From: Deinococcus cellulosilyticus NBRC 106333 = KACC 11606
Lineage (GTDB): Bacteria > Deinococcota > Deinococci > Deinococcales > Deinococcaceae
Direction: 5' to 3'
Assembly: GCF_007990775.1 (NCBI RefSeq)
Contig: NZ_BJXB01000023.1
Coordinates: 1 to 64,000, forward strand
DNA: 64,000 nucleotides
Positions 55,932 through 63,700 of the stretch are shown here, piece by piece. A program made the translations under genes and the position numbers. Within the stretch, counting starts at the first letter, position 1, and each line of letters begins with the position of its first letter. The notes under the pieces were generated by a model. That model did not search any database. It saw only the letters and a list, made by a program, of their open reading frames with translations, and was not told the origin of the DNA.

Positions 55932-57419
55932 TCAGAAGGGCTGCCAGGCACTGTAAGGAGAAACAAAGTTCTCGATGTAGAAGAAGTGCTGGGGAATCCC
56001 AAGCTGCAGGTAGCCGTAGTTCAGCACCAGCCAGCGGTAGGTGGTGTCAATCTGGGCCAAGGGCCAGGTCATCATTGGCACGTAGTTCTTCCACTTGATG
56101 GACATGGGATCCAGGTTCAGCAGGAAGATGGGGCTGCGGCCAGGGATCAGGCGGTTTTTGTCCACATACGTGGTGGCGGCGTTCCTGTCGCTGTTGGCGG
56201 GAATGGACTCCACCAGACGGAAATCCCTCCAGGAAGGCACACCCGAGGGGTTGCGCTTGGAGCGGAAGATCTTCACGCCGGTCTGGGTGCGGTCCACAGG
56301 AGGCTGAATCACCAGCTGGGCAGCACCGTTCACACCCACAGCCACAGGATCGGTCATGATGGGCATGCCTTCAATGCCGTTGGCGTTCACAAAAACCACG
56401 GCATAGATGTAGGTGCCTTCGGTGCCGGAAATGAAGCGGGTGCCAGCCACGTTGCTTTGTGCGGTGACGGCAACCCCACCGCTGACGCCTGGGCCCTTGG
56501 AGACATCCCGGCCACGCCCGTACTGGGGCATGCTGTTGTCGTTGCCCTCAATGTGAACATCAAAATTGGTCTTGATGTCCCCGAAGGAAGTGCGGATCGC
56601 ACGCACAGGGGCACCGTACTTCACTTCTTCCTTGTCCAGCTGCACACGGTAAGCAGGGTCAAGGTTGCGGTCCAAGGCCACTTGCACCATTGGATCCATG
56701 TAGATGTCGGTCAGCTCACCGTAGCTTTCCTGGCCCACCACTTTCCCTGCAGCGGTGTTCAGTTTGTCCACCAGGGCATCCACGTTGGAAATGTCACTGA
56801 TGGCGCCCGTGGACCACACATCCATGATGTTCTGGCCGTTGTTGTGGGATTTGATTTGCGAGTAGATTCCGTCAATCATCTTCGGACTGACTTTGGAATC
56901 TCCGTGGTAGCAAGACCAGTTGATGCCACGCAGAAGGCGCAAAATGGCGTTGTTGTTCTCCAGGGCCCGGGCAGACTCCAGGCCTTTTTGTTTGGCCTGG
57001 GCCAGGGTCACGCCTGCAGGGGTTTGCATGAACTTGGAGAAGGCAACCTTACGCTCGTAATCACCGGATTCGGGATCCAGGTTGTTACCGTATTCACCAG
57101 CGAAAATGCCGCCTGGCTGTCCGCCAATGTCGGTTTGCACAGCCCACTCATCCAGGTAGCTTTCGGTGCTGTCTTTGGGCAGCACGTTCAGCAGCTTGAA
57201 GGTCTTGCGGGTGGCAATGATCTTGCGCATGGTGCCTTCCAGGGACTCGCGGCGGTAAGCAGCAGTGCCCGTGAAAGTGGCGTGGTCGGTCTGGTTGCTG
57301 GTGGCGCTGATGGCCTTGACGAACTGCTCATAGCTCTCGGGTGCATTGAAAACACCGTTGGAGCCAGAGAAAACGCCACTGTCAACGCCCGTGTTGAGTT
57401 CAGAATTGGGAATGGTCAT
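55932..57419 (-). CDS. major capsid protein
   Basis: The 495-residue protein follows the scaffold gene by 3 nt and precedes the connector genes. Its helical and beta layout (AAYRRESLEGTMRKIIATRKTFKLLNVLPKDST; WSCYHGDSKVSPKMIDGIYSQI; TDIYMDPMVQVAL) fits HK97-fold capsids of the large-myophage type. Residues about 320-430 form an inserted fibronectin- or Ig-like domain (TYIYAVVFVNANGIEG ... GVKIFRSKRNPSG ... FRLVESIPANS), like the capsid insertion domains of some phages. No protease site is obvious. Confidence 0.75.
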   Translation of the reverse strand: MTIPNSELNTGVDSGVFSGSNGVFNAPESYEQFVKAISATSNQTDHATFTGTAAYRRESLEGTMRKIIATRKTFKLLNVLPKDSTESYLDEWAVQTDIGGQPGGIFAGEYGNNLDPESGDYERKVAFSKFMQTPAGVTLAQAKQKGLESARALENNNAILRLLRGINWSCYHGDSKVSPKMIDGIYSQIKSHNNGQNIMDVWSTGAISDISNVDALVDKLNTAAGKVVGQESYGELTDIYMDPMVQVALDRNLDPAYRVQLDKEEVKYGAPVRAIRTSFGDIKTNFDVHIEGNDNSMPQYGRGRDVSKGPGVSGGVAVTAQSNVAGTRFISGTEGTYIYAVVFVNANGIEGMPIMTDPVAVGVNGAAQLVIQPPVDRTQTGVKIFRSKRNPSGVPSWRDFRLVESIPANSDRNAATTYVDKNRLIPGRSPIFLLNLDPMSIKWKNYVPMMTWPLAQIDTTYRWLVLNYGYLQLGIPQHFFYIENFVSPYSAWQPF

Positions 57420-57422
57420 GCG

Positions 57423-58088
57423 TTACTCCGAAAAGATCTCTGCGCGTTCGGCAGCGGTGAGGGCTTGTTTGGCGGTCTCCAGGTCTCCACGGGAAAAGGC
57501 CTGCTCAAATTGGGCGAAACGCACCGGGTCGAGAATGGCCTGATCCGCCTTGGCGTAAATCTCCTTGCGGTCCAGCACCTTCTTGCCCTGCTGGGTCACG
57601 CCAGTAGGCACAGACACACGGGACTTGGGGGTCCGGGGGGTGGAAAGCAGGTTGCCCTGAGCTTTTGCCATGTGCTCCAGGGACCCTTGCTGCAGGCCCA
57701 CCACTTCCAGCAGCTGCTTGATCTGGACTTGCTGGGCTTTGACCATGCGGTTGGTTTGCCTCAGCTGGCGGTTCATCTGGGCAAACTGCTCAGTCACATC
57801 CACATACTCGGTGCCGTCATCACCCACATGCACGCTGGCGGCCTTGGCAAAGCCAGGCTTCTGGGCAGGATTGGTCTGAGGGGTGTCTTCTTCGTCTTCC
57901 TGTTCGGTGCCGTCTTCTGCCTCAGGATTGTCGTAAGCGTCAAAGTCGTCTTCCAGGTCCTCTTCGGTGGGCTGGGCAGACGGCTGGGCCTGTTGCGCCT
58001 TGGCGAAAAGGGTTCGGGCCCGTTCCAGAATGGCTTCACCCTGGGCGTGCTGTTCATCAGCAGTGAGAGCTTGGTTTTTGGAGCTCAT
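57423..58088 (-). CDS. putative scaffold protein
   Basis: The 221-residue protein has an acidic N-terminal third (LEDDFDAYDNPEAEDGTEQEDEEDTP), a coiled-coil middle (about 100-140) and a basic, helical C-terminus, the typical outline of capsid scaffolds. It sits between the protease and the capsid gene. The start at 58088 overlaps the stop of a 10-codon mini-frame (58117-58085) that lies at the standard distance from the late-promoter motif. Sequence family not recognised. Confidence 0.62.
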   Translation of the reverse strand: MSSKNQALTADEQHAQGEAILERARTLFAKAQQAQPSAQPTEEDLEDDFDAYDNPEAEDGTEQEDEEDTPQTNPAQKPGFAKAASVHVGDDGTEYVDVTEQFAQMNRQLRQTNRMVKAQQVQIKQLLEVVGLQQGSLEHMAKAQGNLLSTPRTPKSRVSVPTGVTQQGKKVLDRKEIYAKADQAILDPVRFAQFEQAFSRGDLETAKQALTAAERAEIFSE

Positions 58089-58117
58089 GCTTCCTCCACG
58101 TAAAAGGTCTGTTTCAT
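58085..58117 (-). CDS. possible 10-codon leader peptide before the scaffold gene
   Basis: The ATG at 58117 is 19 nt after the late-promoter-like motif. The frame ends in TGA overlapping the scaffold ATG (ATGA). Together with the frame at 9266 it shows the same design. It may act in translational coupling. Confidence 0.38.
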   Translation of the reverse strand: MKQTFYVEEA

Positions 58118-58136
58118 GGAGTGAACGTAGAGACAG

Positions 58137-58147
58137 CTGCCGTAAGA
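58137..58147 (-). promoter_or_regulatory. late-promoter-like motif of the scaffold/capsid unit
   Basis: CTGCCGTAAGA on the plus strand, right after a terminator. The transcribed direction continues CTGTCTCTACGTT, with TACGTT in the same place as at 51696. Confidence 0.6.
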
Positions 58148-58148
58148 G

Positions 58149-58178
58149 AAAAAAAATTCCCACCCGGAGGGGTGGGAA
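58149..58178 (-). terminator. Rho-independent terminator after the protease gene
   Basis: TTCCCACC pairs with GGTGGGAA (58157-58164 with 58171-58178); on the minus strand it is followed by TTTTTTTT. Confidence 0.85.
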
Positions 58179-58194
58179 AGTGCCGTGAGAGGCT

Positions 58195-59103
58195 TTACTT
58201 GCCGGTGGCTGCCTCGGTGAGGAACCGGCCAGCAAATTCCGCGGCCAGGTCGGGGCTGCACCCGTGCTCCTCAAAAGCCTTGATGATGGCCGCCTTCTTC
58301 GGCGCCACTTTGCCCCGCAAGACCTTGTTCAAAATGCGTTTCTTGAGGCCGTCATACTTGGCCCCTTCCAGGGATTCCGGGGTGAGGGACTGGTAGCCAG
58401 TGATCTGGGCGTGATCGGTGACGGTGGCCCCCACCGAACCCATTGCTTTTGCCAGGGTGCCCCAAGTGAAGCACTGCACCCCTGCCGGCGCTGCATGCTT
58501 TTGCTGGTAGGAAACCGTGGCATCCTGGGCTTTGGCGAAAGGTCCCAGTGGTGCTGTTTGCACTTCCCTGAGCACCGGGTTTTGCACCCTCCGAGCAAAG
58601 CCCACCGAATACCACTCCACCTTGGTGATGAAGCGGATCAGCTTGCCGTCCCGTTTGATGACCTTCCCTTCCAGGATGTTGCCAAACACACTGGGAAACC
58701 ACTTCATGGGTGGATCCAACTCGGTGATGGAATGCCAGAACCACTCGGCCCAATCCCCGTTGCTGCCCTCAGGGGCCTTGCTGCGGCTCTGAAAGATCTC
58801 GCCTTGCACAAAGGTGCTCTTGCCGGACCTGCGGACATCGGTGGGGTGCCCAATCACGTACTCCGGCCTGGCGCCAGATCCGTAAGGGTTCCCAAGGTGG
58901 GCAAAGTGGTTGATGTCAAAATCACCTTGCTCGATCAGCAGGTCACGGGAATCCCACAGGGCCTGCTGTGCAATGTCTTCACCTTCCCGGTCCTCAACGC
59001 CTTCCCGGGCGGTCTCGAAGTAAACGCGGCGGCGGCTGCCGACACTCTCTGCTTTTGCCATGACAGGTAGGTTTGCAATGATGGGGGTCCGTGAGAGTTC
59101 CAT
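58195..59103 (-). CDS. putative prohead protease
   Basis: The 302-residue protein resembles phage maturation proteases in order: EDREGEDIAQQALWDSRDLLIEQGDFDINHFAHLG with the catalytic-region His (about 68-71), YVIGHPTDVRRSGKSTFVQGEIFQSRSK, and a following WAEWFWHSI segment. The catalytic Ser cannot be fixed by eye. Gene order (protease, scaffold, capsid) supports it. The ATG at 59103 is the best start because CAAGGA lies 8-9 nt before it; an ATG 9 nt upstream overlaps that RBS. Confidence 0.58.
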   Translation of the reverse strand: MELSRTPIIANLPVMAKAESVGSRRRVYFETAREGVEDREGEDIAQQALWDSRDLLIEQGDFDINHFAHLGNPYGSGARPEYVIGHPTDVRRSGKSTFVQGEIFQSRSKAPEGSNGDWAEWFWHSITELDPPMKWFPSVFGNILEGKVIKRDGKLIRFITKVEWYSVGFARRVQNPVLREVQTAPLGPFAKAQDATVSYQQKHAAPAGVQCFTWGTLAKAMGSVGATVTDHAQITGYQSLTPESLEGAKYDGLKKRILNKVLRGKVAPKKAAIIKAFEEHGCSPDLAAEFAGRFLTEAATGK

Positions 59104-59125
59104 AGCTCGCATCCTTGCAGGTCGG

Positions 59126-59133
59126 CCCGTAAG
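59126..59133 (-). promoter_or_regulatory. late-promoter-like motif of the protease unit
   Basis: CCCGTAAG on the plus strand, preceded in the transcribed direction by TTTTC as at other late sites, and 22 nt from the start at 59103. The sequence to the right is the AT-rich cassette. Confidence 0.5.
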
Positions 59134-59215
59134 AAAACTGGGTACCACCACATAAATTGCGAGAAACAGAAAAAGTTTTACGATGGTACTTTTGCGCTTC
59201 TAAACTAAGTTCAGC

Positions 59216-59938
59216 TCAATATTCCAATTCTGATGTAACCATTGCCAACATTTTTACAGTACCATCTTTGTCTTTAGTTTTACCAAGAACTGATTTAGTA
59301 ATACAATCTATTTTATAGCCACCTTCTACAAAATATTTTGTTCTACATTTTTTATTTTCCGGTACGCCAAATGGTATAACCGCTATGTGCTCAAGTTCGA
59401 CATCATTATACTTCATATAGCACAGTTTCCCCATATAGGGCTGTCCCGAAATATGTAAACAATCAAAGACACTCAATCCACAAATACTGCAAGTTATTTC
59501 ATTATTGATCATTCCAACACTGCACCAAAGCTGTCTTGGAAATAATAGATTTTCCATCTTAACAAGATCATTAAGTTTCTCTCTGTATCTATCTTCCTGA
59601 AATCCTGCTTCAATACCCTTTTCTGCCGAGCGTTGAGCATCAATAAGGTAATCATAGGCTTTGTGCATATTACTCTTTTTAAGAGATAATATGCACTCCA
59701 ACTTCCTTTTGCATACATAAGCATAAATGATAACGTCAAGACACTCATTGGCTCTTATTTCATTATTTTCATTAATAAATTCATTTCTTAGTTCACGAAT
59801 ACTCTTTATTAGACCCCCTAAATAGCCAATCGCTTCCTTCTGTATACCTGAATCAATGCTAAAGTAGGAGTATTCAAAAATACTTTCAATAAGCTGAAAG
59901 GCCTGATCTGAATTATTGGTCATGTCCAGAGAGTGCAT
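59216..59938 (-). CDS. AT-rich cassette gene B: zinc-cluster protein of unknown function
   Basis: A 240-residue protein encoded in DNA far more AT-rich than the neighbouring phage genes. The N-terminal 140 residues are helical (IQKEAIGYLGGLIKSIRELRNEF; YDYLIDAQRSAEKGIEAG). A cysteine/histidine cluster follows at about 151-171 (TCSICGLSVFDCLHISGQPYMGKLC), then a beta-rich C-terminal domain. The start overlaps gene A by 26 nt; an ATG at 59923 is also possible. No known family recognised. The two-gene overlap and alien composition suggest a defence or counter-defence cargo locus, unproven. Confidence 0.6.
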   Translation of the reverse strand: MHSLDMTNNSDQAFQLIESIFEYSYFSIDSGIQKEAIGYLGGLIKSIRELRNEFINENNEIRANECLDVIIYAYVCKRKLECILSLKKSNMHKAYDYLIDAQRSAEKGIEAGFQEDRYREKLNDLVKMENLLFPRQLWCSVGMINNEITCSICGLSVFDCLHISGQPYMGKLCYMKYNDVELEHIAVIPFGVPENKKCRTKYFVEGGYKIDCITKSVLGKTKDKDGTVKMLAMVTSELEY

Positions 59939-60398
59939 CTCTTACCGCCTTCTTGACGTTTTCCATGTCGGATTTATCACATTCTACATCAATTTGATGC
60001 TCTGTACCATCAGCTAGAATTTTTGTAAACCTTAATTTAACTTTTTCTATTTTCCCTTTAGAGATTTTATTCATAATAAATCCACCAATCGCTCCAACTA
60101 TAAGATCTTTTATTCCGGTCTGATCATTTAGCCAGAAATCGACAAGAAATGCGAACGATAAGTGCATAACATCTCCAGATCTGTGCTCTCTAACACCAGA
60201 TCTGGGCTTTTTAAAGCCGATCAAATTTTGATTTTCCGCAAAAAAAGGATGTTGAGTTTTTAAAAACTTATAGAAATCGAGGTTATCTATAAAATATGAT
60301 GAGGTTTCTTGAGCATCACTTTTACTCTCATAGCCGATGATAAACACTGGATCTTGCATCTTATTAATATAGCAAAAAATATCCTCACAACCAATCAT
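59913..60398 (-). CDS. AT-rich cassette gene A: hypothetical protein
   Basis: A 161-residue protein with an alpha/beta start (DPVFIIGYESKSDAQETSSYFIDNLDFYKFL), a Gly-rich hydrophobic stretch (about 105-120, LIVGAIGGFIMNKI) that could be a short membrane or packing segment, and a C-terminal beta-beta-alpha unit (KVKLRFTKILADGTEHQIDVECDKSDMENVKKAVRDAL). Low GC matches gene B and differs from all flanking genes. Not recognised. Confidence 0.58.
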   Translation of the reverse strand: MIGCEDIFCYINKMQDPVFIIGYESKSDAQETSSYFIDNLDFYKFLKTQHPFFAENQNLIGFKKPRSGVREHRSGDVMHLSFAFLVDFWLNDQTGIKDLIVGAIGGFIMNKISKGKIEKVKLRFTKILADGTEHQIDVECDKSDMENVKKAVRDALSGHDQ

Positions 60399-60464
60399 CA
60401 GCTGTCCACCAAAAAGTGATACCGGCTAGACAGCTGATGATTGTCTTAGACCTGGCTACCTAAA

Positions 60465-60797
60465 CTACAGATTCGCAAACTGGAAATCTGGGTCCAGCAC
60501 CCGAACAGGGGCCCCGTCCGGCAAGTGGTCGTCACTGCTGTAAAGCTGGGCACGCTGGGCTCGGTAAGTGTAGTGGTCAATGGCAGCATTGATCCGCTGG
60601 CCTACCTGCGGGTACTGCCGCTCTGCAACCCTCAGCAGGGTGGGGTTGCTGCACTCCCCAAGACCGGACAGTTCTTCCTGGCTGAAGTGCTGCCGCAACA
60701 GGTCTTTCACGGCCCACCACATCCACCCGTATCCCCGGTATGCGGCGGGGTCTTGCTGTAGGATCTGGGCAATGGCTTGCAGTCTCGGATCAGGCAT
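60465..60797 (-). CDS. small hypothetical protein after the helicase
   Basis: A 110-residue, mainly helical protein that overlaps the helicase stop by 8 nt. The ATG at 60797 is chosen because AGAGGTG lies 7 nt upstream; a GTG 9 nt earlier is possible. The insertion boundary of the AT-rich cassette lies just downstream (between 60398 and 60465). Confidence 0.5.
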   Translation of the reverse strand: MPDPRLQAIAQILQQDPAAYRGYGWMWWAVKDLLRQHFSQEELSGLGECSNPTLLRVAERQYPQVGQRINAAIDHYTYRAQRAQLYSSDDHLPDGAPVRVLDPDFQFANL

Positions 60798-63700
60798 GCT
60801 GGGCACCTCTTTTCACAAGTAGCACAGTTTTGCGGCCCACACCAGGGCGCCGGGTGACCAGCACGGCCTTGGCGAAACTGGGGCGTTCGTGGGCCCCATC
60901 GTAGTAGTAGTACTTCTCTTCTGCAGGCTCCCAAGAAACAATGCTGGGCAGGGCAGAAACCTTGATGTTCCCGCTCAGGCCTGGGCCTGTCACCCAGATG
61001 GTGCCGTCATCGTCCACCCGGTTCACCCTGATGCCTTTGGGCTGGCCTTGCTGCAGCACGGTGAGGTGCATGCCTTGATGCAGGGGTACGGCCTGGGGGG
61101 ACACAATCACCGGGCCAGCGTAATCCAGCAGTTTGGCGTATGGGGCGAAGTGCTCATTGTTCTTGAGGTGGTCCCTGAGGGCTTTGAGTTCATGCTCCCG
61201 CTGTGCCAGCACACGCCGGTCATTGTCGGTGGGGCCATCTTTGCGGCCCTGGGCTTCCCTGGCCCGTTTCAGCCAGGCAGTGCGCAAATCCAGGTAATCG
61301 GCGTAGGTGCTCATGGCGTTCCTGAGGGCGGCTTTTGCTGCGCCCTGATTGAGTTTTTCCTTCGCTTCCTTGATTTGCTTGCGGGTCTCTTCAGGGTCGT
61401 CGCTGAGGGCAAGGGCAATGTCTTCCAGGTCCAGGCCAGTGGCATTCTCAGCGTGGTCAATGGAGGAATCCCACACCTGCTGCTGCCAGCCTTTTTTGCC
61501 CAACATGGTGGTGTAGGTGAGGCTGTCAAAGGACCCTTTGCCCAACAAGACATGGTTGCGCACCTGGTCTACCGGGTTGCCCTGGCGCACCCCGCGGCCC
61601 AAGCGCTGCCAGTAGGTGCCAGGGTCCCAGGGGGTGTCCATGTGGATCATGTCGGTGGTGCCGTTTTGCAGGTTGAACCCCTCGCCAATGGTGGGGGTGT
61701 TGCCGATGACGATTTTGATTTTGCCATCGTTGTACGCCTGCTCGATTTTTTGCCTGTCAGTGGCCTTTTTGACCCTCTGGGCTGTGACCACTGCGATTTG
61801 ATCCCGGGGGATGCCAGCGGCCACAAAGTGGTCCACCAGGCGGTCATAAGCGTCCCCTTCGTTACCGTCTTCATCTTCCTGGCTGGCCTGTCCGAGGTCC
61901 ATGAACACCACAGCCTTCCCGCCTTCTTTGAGGGCATTCTGGGCAAGTTCTGCGGCCTTCTGGAAGCGGGGGTTGGGCAGGCCTGCAAAGCTGGGGCTGA
62001 ACAGGGCCGGATCCAGGGTCAACTTGCGCATTTTTGCCATGATTGCAAACAGGTGGTCTTCCCCGTTGTCCTGAATTTTGGCGTTCCGGGCGGCTTGCCT
62101 GAGGTGCTGGTAGGTGTCCCACACCGCAGGGTGCATCTCGAAGTACTGTTCAAAATCCACCCGTTCAGGCAGTTTGAGCCCAATGCCGTCCTTGGTCACG
62201 GCAGTCTGGGCGTCCTCGCGCACCATGTAACGACCCATCACGTCCCTCAGCTCCCCAAGGTTCTGGAAACCCACAACCGCCGGGCTGGAGCTCACGCTGC
62301 CGTCTTTGGTGGGCACAATGATGCCCTGGATGTCACAGTAACGGTTGATGAAATCGTCCACCCCGGGCACCCCGTTGGCTTCCAGGTGGTCGGTGACAAG
62401 GGTAAGCATGTTGTAAATCTCCAGGGGGCTGTTCTTGGTGGGGGTGGCGGTGAGCACGTAAGTGCCGCGGCCTCCGGTCATGCTGCGAACATGCCGCATT
62501 TTGTGGTGGAAATCCATTGCTCTGTTGGATTCGGCCCCTGCCCCCATGAACTTGGGGGTCTCTCCAAACACCGCTGGAGCTGCATAGAGGTTCTTGTAGC
62601 AGTTGTGCACCAGGATGCCTTCAGCAAAATAGTTGTGATGAACGGCTACTTCGAGGTTGTAGACCACACCGCCTGGGCACAGGCCTCCGTATTCTCCAGA
62701 ATCTCCTGGTTGGAGAACCTGAACACTTTCCACCCAAGCGACTCCAAGAACTTTTGTTTCTTCTGGTCTTGGGCCTTTCGGGTAAGGGATGAGTGCGATG
62801 GGCCGTCGCACTCTACGGCAATCTTCAGGTCCGGCCACGCCAGATCCACCTTGTAGTTGGTGGGGTAACCACTGCCCCTGGGTTGCAACGTCCGAATGGG
62901 GTGCTCCGGTATCCACTCCAGTTGTGTCACCCGCCAAAGTTCCACCCACAAGGCGGATTGTGCGTCTGTCAGCCCCTGACCGTTCCCCCCACGGCGCACA
63001 GGGCGAATTCCCCTCTCGCGCATGGTTTTCTGCATTTTCTCCCGGACTTCGGGGGTCAAGGCGAGCAACCGCATTCGGGCCATCTGCTCTCGCAGTTCTT
63101 CGGTGCGGCGTGCATTGGCCTGCTGGATGCTGCTGCGAAACTTGCTGTTGTGCTGGTGCGCATGCCTGGCCCGGCAGGACTTGCTGCAAAAGAACACCAC
63201 TTCGTTGTGTTTGCGGCGCTTCCAATCCTGCACTTTGTTGAGTTGAAACGGCTTCTGGCAGTGCTGGCAAGGCAAAGTCGGAGCGGGTGCTGCGGGAGGC
63301 AGGTGTTTCTTTCTCGACACAATTGAATCTACCAGAGTGGATTCCCGTGGGGGTGCGGTAAACCTTGTCCCCTTTGAGCAAGTCACGGGCAAACACATAA
63401 CCATCCTGGGTGAAAAAAGGGTGGCTGCCTGTGCAGACCAGCTCTTGCCCGTCATGCAGTTTCACCCGAAACAGGTCCACGGGTGTGCGGACCTGCACGT
63501 TGAGCACTTCAGACCACTCCACCTGCCCTGTCGCATGGTTGAATGCTTGTACCCGGTCTCCAGGTTTGAAGGTTTCGATGGGTCGGCCATCCACCAGTGT
63601 GCCAGCGGGAAAACAGTGGCCTTCATCGGCAATCACACAGTCGATGCCAAGGTCTTCAAAGGCAATGTCTGCAGGACCGGCACTTTTCACTTTTGCCAGC

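Noticed and set aside
63321..63455. Longer start for the nested endonuclease at 63455
   Set aside because: The extra 45 residues overlap the conserved Hint block B in the other frame and look non-protein-like; the domain starts after 63320.
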